64,000 bases of DNA. Origin: Sphingomonas taxi. GTDB lineage: Bacteria > Pseudomonadota > Alphaproteobacteria > Sphingomonadales > Sphingomonadaceae. The notes beneath the pieces are model-generated. The model was not told the origin of the DNA, made no database searches, and saw nothing but the letters and a program-made list of their open reading frames with translations. Positions 18,520-26,443 of this stretch are shown here, one piece after another; within the stretch, counting starts at the first letter, position 1; each line of letters begins with the position of its first letter. The stretch covers positions 1 through 64,000 of the forward strand of contig QFMX01000004.1 of the NCBI GenBank assembly GCA_003240625.1, written 5' to 3'. Position numbers and translations under genes: made by a program.

Positions 18520-18547
18520 CCGGGCGCCGGATCCCTTCGGCGCCCGG
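18520..18547 (+). terminator. Hairpin between the TonB receptor and the RidA-like gene
   Basis: Perfect 10-bp arms CCGGGCGCCG and CGGCGCCCGG around an 8-nt loop start 8 nt after the receptor stop and end 19 nt before the next ATG. It may terminate or reduce transcription into the RidA-like gene, giving unequal expression within one unit. Confidence 0.6.
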
Positions 18548-18566
18548 TCTTCACGAGAGGATATCC

Positions 18567-19085
18567 ATGTCGAAGACCTTCGTTACATCGCTCGCTCTGT
18601 TCACCGCCTTGACCGGTGCATCGGTCGCGAGCGCGCAGACGCCTGAAACCGCGATCGTCCGGCACGCCAACACGCCCCCGGGGCTGATCCTCCAGGGGGT
18701 CACCGTCCCGGCGGGCGCGAAGATGCTGTACCTGAGCGGGCAGCTCGCCGCACCGATCGACCCGGCCAGCAAGACGCCGCCGGCCCAGCTGACCATTGCG
18801 GACTTCGGCGACACCAAGACGCAGACGATCAGCGTGTTCAACAAGATCAAGACGATCCTCGCGGCGCAGGGCTATGCGATGCGCGACATCATCAAGCTGA
18901 CCGTGTTCGTCGCGGGTGATCCCAAGCTCGGCGGCAAGATGGATTTTGCCGGCATGAACGATGCCTTCAAGATGTTCTTCGGCACGGCGGAGAACCCGAA
19001 TACGGTCGCACGCTCAACCGTACAAGTAGCCGCCCTGGCCGCGCCGGCGTTCCTGGTCGAGATCGAGGCGACCGCGGCGAAATGA
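18567..19085 (+). CDS. Exported RidA-family (YjgF/YER057c/UK114) protein
   Basis: A 172-residue RidA-family protein with a cleavable signal peptide (MSKTFVTSLALFTALTGASVASA, about 23 residues). RidA enzymes hydrolyse reactive enamine/imine products to keto compounds and ammonia. The family signature is visible at the end: VARSTVQVAALA with the substrate-binding arginine at R149, then FLVEIEA. Canonical RidA is cytosolic and about 130 residues, so export is the notable point. It lies 54 nt behind the TonB receptor. The natural partner is the exported amine oxidase two genes upstream, whose direct products are imines; that link is inference. Confidence 0.85.
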   Translation: MSKTFVTSLALFTALTGASVASAQTPETAIVRHANTPPGLILQGVTVPAGAKMLYLSGQLAAPIDPASKTPPAQLTIADFGDTKTQTISVFNKIKTILAAQGYAMRDIIKLTVFVAGDPKLGGKMDFAGMNDAFKMFFGTAENPNTVARSTVQVAALAAPAFLVEIEATAAK

Positions 19086-19217
19086 TGCGTCCGAACGGCG
19101 CGAACGCCGTCGACGTGCATCGGGGAACTGCGTTTCGGAGCCAGATCGGGTGCGTAACGGTTTGACGGCGATGGCGGTGCGTGGGACGATCATGGCCATA
19201 ACGGATCGGAGACTGCC

Positions 19218-19385
19218 ATGCTCGTTCCACAGCTCGTCCACGGCCTCCCCATCGCACAGGTCATGGGTATCGTCGCGGGTTTACGCTCGCGGATGGCGGC
19301 GGCGTTCGGTAACGATCATTCGGCGGCGCTGGTCGAGGATGCGGTCGCGATCCTCGGTACGGTGCTGGTAGTGTCGTCGCTCTGA
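19218..19385 (+). pseudogene. DUF4126-like membrane protein remnant
   Basis: A 55-codon frame whose stop overlaps the next gene's ATG by one base (TGATG). Its second half, RMAAAFGNDHSAALVEDAVAIL, resembles the C-terminus that I recall for DUF4126 membrane proteins, and MGIVAGLRS resembles their N-terminus. The roughly 100 residues of membrane helices expected between are absent. I read it as an internally deleted gene kept in frame, but it could be an unrelated short peptide. Nothing else gene-like is seen in 19086-19217. Confidence 0.4.
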
Positions 19386-20764
19386 TGCGTCGGTTCGATG
19401 CGATCATCGTCGGCGCAGGGCAGGCCGGACCCCCGCTCGCCGGGCGGCTGACCGCGGCCGGGATGACCGTTGCGCTGATCGAGCGGAAGCTGGTCGGCGG
19501 CACCTGCGTCAATACCGGCTGCATGCCGACCAAGACGCTCGTCGCCAGCGCGTACGCCGCGCATCTGGCACGCCGGGCTGCGGAGTTCGGCGTCCGGACC
19601 GGAGAGGTCGCGATCGACATGCAGGCGGTAGCGGCGCGGGTGCAAAAGGTCGTGATGGACGCGCGGACCGGGAACGAGACGTGGCTGGAGGGGATGGCGG
19701 GGCTTACGCTACTGCGCGGCCATGCGCGGTTTACCGGCCCGGGAACGATCAAGGTCGATGGCGAGGAGCTCACCGCACCGCGGATCTTCCTCAACGTCGG
19801 CGGGCGGGCAAGCGTCCCCGATATGCCCGGCGTCGGCGACGTGCCGCATCTCGACAATACCGACATGGTCGCGCTGGAGACGGTGCCCGAGCATCTCGTC
19901 GTCGTCGGCGGCAGCTATATCGGGCTGGAGTTCGCCCAGATGTATCGCCGGTTCGGCGCGGCGGTGACGGTGGTCGAGCGCGGCGAGCGGCTGATCGCCC
20001 ACGAAGATGCCGACGTGTCGGACGCGGTGCGCGCGATCCTGGAGGACGAGGGCGTGACGGTGCGGACCGGCGCGAACTGCATCGCCTTCGCGCCGCACGA
20101 CGCCGGCGTCGCGGTATCGGTCGATTGCTCGGCGGGCGAGCCGGTGGTGGTCGGCAGTCACGTGCTGCTCGCGGTCGGTCGGCGGCCGAATACCGACGAT
20201 CTCGGGCTCGACCGCGCCGGGATCGCAACCGATGCGAAGGGCTATGTCATCGTCGACGAATTCCTACAGACCAACGTGCCGGGAATATGGGCGCTGGGCG
20301 ATTGCAACGGGCGCGGCGCGTTCACGCATACCGCGTATAACGACTTCGAAATTGTCGCCGCGAACCTGCTCGACGGCGACGATCGGACGCTGAGCCAACG
20401 GTTGGTCGGCTATGCGCTCTATATCGATCCCCCGCTCGGCCGGGTCGGGATGACCCAGGCTCAGGCAGAGAAGAGCGGGCGACCGATCCTCGTTTCGACG
20501 CGGCCGATGACGAGGGTCGGGCGCGCGATCGAGAAGGGCGAGACCAAGGGTTTTATGAAGATCGTCGCGGATGCGGAGACGCAGCGGATCCTCGGCGCGG
20601 CGATCCTCGGCACGGGCGGCGACGAAGCGATCCACGGCATTTTGAACATGATGAACGCGGACCAGCCGGTGTCGGCGCTACGCTGGGCGGTGCCGATCCA
20701 CCCGACCGTGTCCGAACTGATCCCGACGCTGTTGCTCGGTCTCGAACCGGTGGTGCCGCGATGA
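19385..20764 (+). CDS. Mercuric-reductase-like FAD-dependent disulfide oxidoreductase
   Basis: A 459-residue class I pyridine-nucleotide-disulfide oxidoreductase. FAD site IIVGAGQAGPPLAGRL at the start, redox-active GGTCVNTGCMPTKT with cysteines 41 and 46, NAD(P) site VVVGGSYIGLEFAQMYRRFG, second FAD motif GIWALGDCNGRGAFTHTAYND, and the dimerisation domain with the catalytic His in HPTVSEL. It lacks both the N-terminal heavy-metal domain and the C-terminal cysteine pair of true MerA, so mercury reduction is unlikely. Genomes often label such proteins mercuric-reductase-like with no known substrate. Its end overlaps the next gene by 4 nt (ATGA), so it forms a unit with the flavoprotein and zinc-finger genes that follow. 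Confidence 0.9.
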   Translation: MRRFDAIIVGAGQAGPPLAGRLTAAGMTVALIERKLVGGTCVNTGCMPTKTLVASAYAAHLARRAAEFGVRTGEVAIDMQAVAARVQKVVMDARTGNETWLEGMAGLTLLRGHARFTGPGTIKVDGEELTAPRIFLNVGGRASVPDMPGVGDVPHLDNTDMVALETVPEHLVVVGGSYIGLEFAQMYRRFGAAVTVVERGERLIAHEDADVSDAVRAILEDEGVTVRTGANCIAFAPHDAGVAVSVDCSAGEPVVVGSHVLLAVGRRPNTDDLGLDRAGIATDAKGYVIVDEFLQTNVPGIWALGDCNGRGAFTHTAYNDFEIVAANLLDGDDRTLSQRLVGYALYIDPPLGRVGMTQAQAEKSGRPILVSTRPMTRVGRAIEKGETKGFMKIVADAETQRILGAAILGTGGDEAIHGILNMMNADQPVSALRWAVPIHPTVSELIPTLLLGLEPVVPR

Positions 20765-22425
20765 TTCCGAACGACAGCGTCGCCTCGCGCGAGCATCAGA
20801 TGTTTCCGGTGCTCGACGCCGAGCAGATCGAGACGGCCAAGCGGTTCGCGAGCGGTCCGGCGCGAACATTCGCGGCGGGGGAACAGGTTTACGCGATCGG
20901 CGAACTGGGGGCGCCGGCTTGGCTGGTGCTGGCGGGATCGATCGACGTCGTCCGGCGTGACGGGCTGAGCCACGAGGCCGCGATCACCACGCACGGCGCG
21001 GGGCAGCTGACCGGGGAGGTCAACCAGCTCGCCGGTCGCCCGTCGATCGCCGGTGGGCGCACCGGCCCCGATGGCTGCACCGCGCTGCCGTTCGATCCGG
21101 CGCATCTGCGGGCGTTGATGGTCGGCTCGGCGGATGTCGGCGAGATCGTGATGCGCGCGTTGATCCTTCGCCGCGTCGGACTGATCGAGCAGGGCAGCGG
21201 CGGTACGGTGATCGTCGGCGTGCCGGGCAGTCCGGACATAGTCCGGTTGCAGGGCTTCCTCACGCGGTCGGGCTATCCGAACATCGTGCTCGATGCGGCG
21301 TCGGACGAGGAGGGCCGCGCGCTCGTCGACCGGATCGGCGTGCTGCGCGGCGATCTGCCGCTGGTGGTCTGTCCGAACGGGACGGTGCTCAAGCGACCCA
21401 CGGACGTCGAGGTCGCGGCGTGCCTGGGGATCACGCCCGATCTCGATCCGGCCATCGTGTACGACGTCGCGATCGTCGGGGCGGGGCCGGCGGGGCTGGC
21501 GGCGGCGGTGTATGCCGCGTCCGAGGGGCTGTCGGTGGTCGTGCTCGACGAGCGCGCGATCGGTGGGCAGGCGGGGGCTTCCGCGCGGATCGAGAATTAT
21601 CTGGGGTTTCCGACCGGTATCTCCGGGCAGGCGCTGGCGGGCCGCGCATTCAACCAGGCGCTGAAGTTCGGCGCGGAGATCGCGGTGCCGCTGGAGGTCG
21701 CGCGGCTCGACTGCGATGACGCGCTGCCGGCGGACGATCCACTGGTGCTCGCGCTGCCCGATGACAAGCGGGTCCGGTCGCGGACCGTCATCGTCGCGTC
21801 GGGTGCGCGCTATCGCCGGCCCGACATCCCCGATCTGGCGATGTTCGAGGGCGCAGGCGTCTCCTATTGGGCATCGCCGATCGAGGCGCGGCTGTGCGAG
21901 GGCGAGGCGGTCGCGCTGGTCGGCGGCGGCAATTCGGCGGGGCAGGCGGTGGTATTTCTCGCGCCGCGCGTGAAGCACCTTCATTTGATCGTGCGACGGG
22001 CATTGGCAGCGACGATGTCGAAATATCTGATCGACCGGATCGCGGCGCTGCCCAACGTCACACTGCATGTCGGCACCGAGATCATCGGTCTCGAAGGCGA
22101 CCGCGCGACCGGACTGACCGGGGCGGTGTTTCGCCAGCCGGATGGCGCGACCAAGCCCTGCGCGATGCGTCACCTGTTCCTGTTCATCGGTGCCGAGCCC
22201 AACGCCGGCTGGCTGCAGGGCTGCGTCGATACCGACGACAAGGGGTTCATCGTCACCGGCAAAGCGGCGCTCGCGTTGCAGACGAGCCGGGCGCGCGTGT
22301 TCGCGATCGGCGACGTACGCGCTGGCTCGACCAAGCGGGTCGCGGCGGCGGTCGGCGAGGGGGCGGCGGTGGTCGCGCAGGTCCATGTCGCGCTCGCCGA
22401 CATGGCCGAACGGGAGGCGTCATGA
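20761..22425 (+). CDS. Cyclic-nucleotide-binding-like domain fused to thioredoxin-reductase-like flavoprotein
   Basis: A 554-residue three-domain protein. Residues about 15-130 resemble a CRP-type cyclic-nucleotide fold (RTFAAGEQVYAIGE, WLVLAGSIDVVRRDG). Residues about 160-235 look like a glutaredoxin/thioredoxin fold whose active-site position reads VPGSPD with no cysteines. Residues about 238 onward are a thioredoxin-reductase fold: FAD site IVGAGPAGLAAAVYAASEG, RIENYLGFP, NADPH site ALVGGGNSAGQAVVFL, and VFAIGDVRAGSTKRVAAAVGEGA. The usual CxxC before the NADPH site is replaced by VSYWASPIEARLC. It therefore has reductase architecture without the thiol relay. It overlaps both neighbours by 4 nt. 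Related fusions with response-regulator domains are known; its function is unknown. Confidence 0.85.
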   Translation: MIPNDSVASREHQMFPVLDAEQIETAKRFASGPARTFAAGEQVYAIGELGAPAWLVLAGSIDVVRRDGLSHEAAITTHGAGQLTGEVNQLAGRPSIAGGRTGPDGCTALPFDPAHLRALMVGSADVGEIVMRALILRRVGLIEQGSGGTVIVGVPGSPDIVRLQGFLTRSGYPNIVLDAASDEEGRALVDRIGVLRGDLPLVVCPNGTVLKRPTDVEVAACLGITPDLDPAIVYDVAIVGAGPAGLAAAVYAASEGLSVVVLDERAIGGQAGASARIENYLGFPTGISGQALAGRAFNQALKFGAEIAVPLEVARLDCDDALPADDPLVLALPDDKRVRSRTVIVASGARYRRPDIPDLAMFEGAGVSYWASPIEARLCEGEAVALVGGGNSAGQAVVFLAPRVKHLHLIVRRALAATMSKYLIDRIAALPNVTLHVGTEIIGLEGDRATGLTGAVFRQPDGATKPCAMRHLFLFIGAEPNAGWLQGCVDTDDKGFIVTGKAALALQTSRARVFAIGDVRAGSTKRVAAAVGEGAAVVAQVHVALADMAEREAS

Positions 22426-22727
22426 GTTATGGCTGCACGCATAGGGATACTATCCGGTCGGTCACACCGAGCGCCAAAGGGTGTGAGGACTGCCTGCGGA
22501 TCGGGAGCGAGTGGGTGCATCTGCGGCTGTGTCGGGCGTGCGGCCATGTCGGATGCTGCGACGATTCCCCGCACCGCCATGCGACTGCGCACTTTCATGC
22601 GACGCGGCATCCGATCATAGAGGGCTATGATCCGCCCGAGGGATGGGGCTGGTGTTTCGTCGACGAGACGATGGTCGACCTGCCCGATCAGACGCCGCAA
22701 TGGGGGCCTGTCCCGCGGTTTGTCTAG
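22422..22727 (+). CDS. UBP-type zinc finger protein
   Basis: A 101-residue protein made almost entirely of a ZnF-UBP domain. Likely zinc ligands are C5, H7, C21, C24, C37, C40, C45/C46 and several histidines between 51 and 63 (HRHATAHFHATRHPI). In eukaryotes the domain binds the free C-terminus of ubiquitin; bacteria of this group have no ubiquitin, so the bacterial ligand is unknown. Translation is coupled to the preceding flavoprotein through ATGA, and I recall UBP-type genes beside thioredoxin-reductase-like fusions in other proteobacteria. GGGAGG precedes the ATG. Confidence 0.88.
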   Translation: MSYGCTHRDTIRSVTPSAKGCEDCLRIGSEWVHLRLCRACGHVGCCDDSPHRHATAHFHATRHPIIEGYDPPEGWGWCFVDETMVDLPDQTPQWGPVPRFV

Positions 22728-22773
22728 CGCCAGACTGTGCGCGCCGGAGATGGAGCGCGCGGCCTAAGTGTTC

Positions 22774-22901
22774 GATCCTCCCCCGCCAGGGGGAGGTGGC
22801 GCCGAAGGCGACGGAGGGGAGGATTGCGAAACGGGCGTTTCCCGTTCCGCCCCCTCCGTCAGGCTGACGCCTGCCACCTCCCCCTGGCGGGGGAGGATCG
22901 A
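22774..22901. repeat. Long palindromic intergenic repeat, family A copy 2
   Basis: Outer arms of about 28 nt (22774-22801 and 22874-22901) are inverted copies with the same GATCCTCC start as copy 1 at 3362-3487, and an inner inverted part. It follows the zinc-finger gene and may stabilise or end that transcript. Confidence 0.78.
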
Positions 22902-22973
22902 GGGGTCGACGCTTGCGTCGTCGGATACCGACCGCTAGCCGGCATCGATCGGTAAAGGCGTGAGTAAGCGAAA

Positions 22974-23645
22974 ATGCGGCATTGGACGATCGGGCTTGTG
23001 GCCATTGCGGCGCTCGCTACGGCGGGATCTGCGCAAAAGCCGAACCGCGCAGGACCGAAACCCGGCATCGTACGCGTTCGCTTCGTGACCTCAGAGGGGC
23101 CGATACTGCTGGCGCTGGACACCCGCCATGCGCCGAAGACGACCGCGAATTTCCTGGCTTATGTCGATGACGGGCGGTTCGACGGGACCGACTTCTACCG
23201 CGCGAGCCGTCAGAAATCGTCGCCGAAGCTTGGCTTCATCCAGGGGGGGATCCGCACCGACGCCCGCCGCATCCTGCCGCCGTTCCCGCTCGAGACGACC
23301 GCGATGACCGGGATCAAGCATCTCGACGCGACGATCTCGATGGCGCGCGGGATGACCCCGGCGTCGGCGGGCGGCAATTTCTTCATCACGGTCGGCCCGG
23401 CGCCGGCGATGGACACGCGCGCGGGCTACCCGGGCTATGCGGCGTTCGGGCACGTCGTCGGGGGGATGGACGTGGTGAAACGCATCCTCGCCAAGCCGAC
23501 CGGCGGAGGAATGGACGCGTTCAAGGACCAGATGATCCTGAAGCGCGTCACGCTGGTAAGCGCGCGACGGCTGGACGGGGTGGCGAAGCCGACGGGGTTG
23601 CCGCGGGCCTGGCTAATCAAGACGAGGCCTGACCGGAGGAAGTAA
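22974..23645 (+). CDS. Exported cyclophilin-type peptidyl-prolyl isomerase
   Basis: A 223-residue cyclophilin-family protein with a signal peptide (MRHWTIGLVAIAALATAGSA), so it acts in the periplasm on prolyl bonds of exported proteins. Family motifs: TTANFLAYVDDGRFDGTDFYRAS (catalytic Arg in FYR), LGFIQGG, LDATISMARG, GGNFFITVG and AFGHVVGGMDVV. Compared with short bacterial PpiA it has insertions after the active-site segment and a basic tail ending RPDRRK. It stands alone between repeat elements. Confidence 0.9.
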   Translation: MRHWTIGLVAIAALATAGSAQKPNRAGPKPGIVRVRFVTSEGPILLALDTRHAPKTTANFLAYVDDGRFDGTDFYRASRQKSSPKLGFIQGGIRTDARRILPPFPLETTAMTGIKHLDATISMARGMTPASAGGNFFITVGPAPAMDTRAGYPGYAAFGHVVGGMDVVKRILAKPTGGGMDAFKDQMILKRVTLVSARRLDGVAKPTGLPRAWLIKTRPDRRK

Positions 23646-23725
23646 GCCCTTCGTCACCCCGTACGGTCCGGCGCCTATCCGCTTCGAAAAATTGCCGTCG
23701 ACAGTCGTACGGTACCACGCCCTTC

Positions 23726-23784
23726 CTTGTTCTCCCGCGAAGGCGGGAGCCCAGACTGGATCCCCGCCTTCGCGGGGAAACAAG
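23726..23784. repeat. Palindromic intergenic repeat, family C copy 1
   Basis: CTTGTTCTCCCGCGAAGGCG on the left is mirrored by CGCCTTCGCGGGGAAACAAG on the right, with CCCAGACTGG between. A near-identical element is at 51869-51927. It lies between two convergent genes and may serve both as terminator. Confidence 0.75.
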
Positions 23785-23805
23785 TCTTACTTTCATGATA
23801 GAGGG

Positions 23806-25422
23806 TCACGCGGTCAGGCTGAGCGCGACCGCTTCGGCGACCTTGATGCCGTCCACCGCTGCCGAGAGGATACCGCCGGCATAGCCCGCGCCTTCTCCCG
23901 CCGGGAACAGCCCGGCGGTGTTGAGGCTGACGAAATCGTCGCCGCGCGTAATCCTCACCGGGGACGAGGTGCGCGTCTCTACGCCGGTCAGCACGGCGTC
24001 GGGATGATCGTAACCGGGGATTTCTCGGCCGAACGCGGGCAGCGCCTCGCGCAACGCGGTGATCGCGAACTCCGGGAGGCATTCCGACAAATCCGTCATG
24101 TGCACGCCCGGCTTGTACGACGGGATCACCGAGCCCAGCGCGGTCGATGGTCGCCCCGCGAGCAGGTCGCCGATCCGTTGCGCAGGCGCCTTGTAGTTCG
24201 AGCCGCCGGCGACATAGGCGCGCGATTCCCAGTGGCGTTGCAACTCGATCCCCGCAAGCGGATGGCCGGGATAGTCGCGCTCGGGGTCGATGCCGATCAC
24301 GATGCCGGAGTTCGCGTTGCGTTCGTTGCGCGAATATTGGCTCATGCCGTTGGTCGCGACGCGGCCTTCCTCGGAGGTGGCGGCGACGACGGTGCCGCCC
24401 GGGCACATGCAGAAGCTGTAGACGGTCCGCCCGTTCTTGCAGTGGTGCGACAGGCTGTACGCCGCCGCGCCGAGATCGGGATGGCCCGCGCAGGGGCCGA
24501 AGCGCGCTTCGTCGATCCACGATTGCGGATGCTCGATGCGAACGCCGATCGAGAAGGGCTTCGCCTCGACGTGGACGCCCTTCGCGTGGAGCATCTCGAA
24601 CGTGTCGCGCGCGCTGTGGCCGACCGCGAAGACGACGTGGTTGGCTTCGAGATAGTCGCCAGTGCTGAGGTGGAGCCCGCGTAATTGCCGAGTGCCGGCC
24701 TCCTCGACGATGTCGAGACCGTCGACGCGGGTCGAGAATCGGTATTCGCCGCCCAGCGCCTCGATCGTCTCGCGCATGCTCTCGACCATCGTGACGAGGC
24801 GGAAAGTGCCGATATGGGGGTGTGCTTCGGTGAGGATCTCGGGCGGTGCGCCGGCCTTGACGAACTCGGTCAGGACTTTCCGCCCGAGATGGCGCGGGTC
24901 CTTGATCTGGCTCCAGAGTTTGCCGTCGGAGAAGGTGCCGGCGCCGCCTTCGCCGAACTGGACGTTCGATTCGGGGTTGAGGACGCTCTTGCGCCAGAGG
25001 CCCCAGGTGTCCTTGGTCCGCTCGCGGACGACTTTGCCGCGGTCGAGAATGATCGGGCGGAACCCCATCTGCGCTAGGACCAGGCCGGCGAATAATCCGC
25101 AAGGCCCCGCGCCGACGACCACCGGGCGCAGGCCCTTGTAGCTCGGACCGGTTTTCGTGACGAAGCGATATCCGGTGTCGGGGGTGCGCTGGACGTGGCG
25201 ATCCTTGCGGAACCGCGTGAGGACCGTGTCCTCGTTCTTCAGCGTGACGTCGACCGAATAGACGAGCTGGATGTCCATCTTGTCGCGCGCGTCGTGCGCC
25301 CGCCTGGCGATCGTGTAGCGGATCAGGTCACGCGGGGTAACGCGCAGACGATCGCGGATCGCGGCGGGGAGCGCTTCGTCGGCGTGGTTGAGCGGGAGCT
25401 TGAGATCGGTGATGCGGAGCAT
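23806..25422 (-). CDS. NAD(P)/FAD-dependent dehydrogenase (COG2509-like)
   Basis: A 538-residue flavoprotein. The first 95 residues form a small alpha/beta domain (MLRITDLKLPLNHADEALPA), then the FAD site PVVVGAGPCGLFAGLVLAQMG, IILDRGKVVRERTKDTWGLW, GEGGAGTFSDGKLWS, and a closing FPAGEGAGYAGGILSAAVDG. This is the conserved architecture of uncharacterised FAD-dependent dehydrogenases in COG2509; no substrate is known. I chose ATG at 25420-25422 because it starts the conserved N-terminal domain; the frame extends far upstream through cobO only as a shadow. It is divergent from cobO across 54 nt and could share promoter elements with it. Confidence 0.85.
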   Translation of the reverse strand: MLRITDLKLPLNHADEALPAAIRDRLRVTPRDLIRYTIARRAHDARDKMDIQLVYSVDVTLKNEDTVLTRFRKDRHVQRTPDTGYRFVTKTGPSYKGLRPVVVGAGPCGLFAGLVLAQMGFRPIILDRGKVVRERTKDTWGLWRKSVLNPESNVQFGEGGAGTFSDGKLWSQIKDPRHLGRKVLTEFVKAGAPPEILTEAHPHIGTFRLVTMVESMRETIEALGGEYRFSTRVDGLDIVEEAGTRQLRGLHLSTGDYLEANHVVFAVGHSARDTFEMLHAKGVHVEAKPFSIGVRIEHPQSWIDEARFGPCAGHPDLGAAAYSLSHHCKNGRTVYSFCMCPGGTVVAATSEEGRVATNGMSQYSRNERNANSGIVIGIDPERDYPGHPLAGIELQRHWESRAYVAGGSNYKAPAQRIGDLLAGRPSTALGSVIPSYKPGVHMTDLSECLPEFAITALREALPAFGREIPGYDHPDAVLTGVETRTSSPVRITRGDDFVSLNTAGLFPAGEGAGYAGGILSAAVDGIKVAEAVALSLTA

Positions 25423-25476
25423 GGGGGACGCTCTAGCGCCGCGCGGCGCGATCCGCCATCGGGAGCAGGAGAGGAC

Positions 25477-26082
25477 ATGATCATGCGCACCGACGACGAG
25501 CAGAATGCCAAGAGCGCCAAGCGCAAGGAGGTCCATGACCGGATCGTGGCGAGCAAGACGATCGAGAAGGGACTGATCATCGTCCACACCGGCAAGGGCA
25601 AGGGTAAGTCGACCGCCGCGTTCGGCATGGCGGTGCGGATGATCGGGCATGGCCGCAAGGTGGGCGTGGTCCAGTTCGTCAAGGGTGCGATCGCGACCGG
25701 CGAGAAGGCGATCTTCGATGCGTTCCCGGACCTGTGCCAATTCAAGCCGATGGGCGAGGGGTTCACCTGGGATACGCAGGACCGCGCCCGCGACATCGCG
25801 GTGGCACGCGAGGCGTGGGACGAGGTGAAGCGGATGATCGCGGATCCCTCCTATGCGATGGTGGTGGCGGACGAGCTGAACATCGTGCTGCGATACGAGT
25901 ATCTGCCGGTCGACGAGGTGCTGGCGGTGCTGGAAGCGAAGCCCGAGATGACGCACGTTGTGGTGACCGGGCGCAACGCCCCGGATGCACTGATCGAGAG
26001 GGCGGATCTGGTGACCGAGATGACGCAGGTGAAGCATCCGTTCCGGTCGGGCGTGAAGGCACAAGCGGGTGTGGAGTTCTGA
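25477..26082 (+). CDS. cobO: Cob(I)yrinic acid a,c-diamide adenosyltransferase
   Basis: A 201-residue CobO/BtuR-type enzyme that transfers the 5'-deoxyadenosyl group of ATP to cob(I)alamin precursors. The P-loop HTGKGKGKSTAAFG lies near residues 37-50, followed by GRKVGVVQFVKGA, the active-site EGFTWDTQD and LDELNIVL-like VVADELNIVLRYEYL. AGGAGAGG precedes ATG 25477; a second in-frame ATG is two codons later. It opens the cobalamin island, 500 nt ahead of the riboswitch-controlled operon, and may have its own promoter. Confidence 0.96.
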   Translation: MIMRTDDEQNAKSAKRKEVHDRIVASKTIEKGLIIVHTGKGKGKSTAAFGMAVRMIGHGRKVGVVQFVKGAIATGEKAIFDAFPDLCQFKPMGEGFTWDTQDRARDIAVAREAWDEVKRMIADPSYAMVVADELNIVLRYEYLPVDEVLAVLEAKPEMTHVVVTGRNAPDALIERADLVTEMTQVKHPFRSGVKAQAGVEF

Positions 26083-26104
26083 CGCTTCGGCACGGCACCC
26101 ATTC

Positions 26105-26198
26105 CGTCACCCCGGACCTGTTCCGGGGCCCACCGCCCCGCGCAATCCAACCTGTCGAGCCTGAGGAACGGCGGATGCCGGAACGAGCCCGGCATGAC
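26105..26198. repeat. Palindromic intergenic repeat, family B copy 2
   Basis: The left arm CGTCACCCCGGACCTGTTCC and right arm GGAACGAGCCCGGCATGACG match copy 1 at 7065-7159. It sits 22 nt after the cobO stop and could end that transcript before the riboswitch leader begins. Confidence 0.75.
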
Positions 26199-26256
26199 GG
26201 AGGGTATGGTGAGATGGCGTGTATTGCACGCGACGCACCGCCCGCGTATCGCTCGA

Positions 26257-26435
26257 ACCGCGACAGGTTTTCCCGAAACGGCAACGCGTAGGGAAATGAA
26301 AATGGGAACGGGAAACACCCGGCTGCCCCTGCAACTGTACGCGGCGAGCCATCGTGCCTCATGCCATTGGGATACTCCCGAGAAGGCGGCGCGGGCGGCG
26401 TTGACCCGCGAGCCAGGAGACCTGCCCGTCGCGGT
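26257..26435 (+). promoter_or_regulatory. Cobalamin riboswitch aptamer
   Basis: The leader carries the B12-aptamer hallmarks in order: a P1 arm ACCGCGAC (26257-26264) pairing perfectly with GTCGCGGT (26428-26435); TAGGGAAATGAAAATGGGAA; the core CTGCCCCTGCAACTGT near 26326-26340; a GCCATTGGGATACTCCC segment; and the B12 box AGCCAGGAGACCTGCC (26411-26426). It binds adenosylcobalamin and represses downstream genes. The controlled operon is DUF1636-cobT-phosphatase-cobS. Identification rests on primary-sequence landmarks and the closing stem. Confidence 0.93.
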
Positions 26436-26443
26436 CGTCTTTC

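Noticed and set aside
19385..20764. Mercury resistance (merA)
   Set aside because: No heavy-metal-associated domain, no C-terminal cysteine pair and no merR/merT/merP genes nearby.
20461..22386. 641-codon minus-strand open frame opposite the flavoprotein genes
   Set aside because: Same kind of GC-driven antisense frame; the plus-strand genes carry complete cofactor motifs.
23806..26064. Long minus-strand frame extending the FAD dehydrogenase to 752 residues
   Set aside because: The part beyond 25422 is the complement of cobO; the conserved N-terminus starts at 25422.
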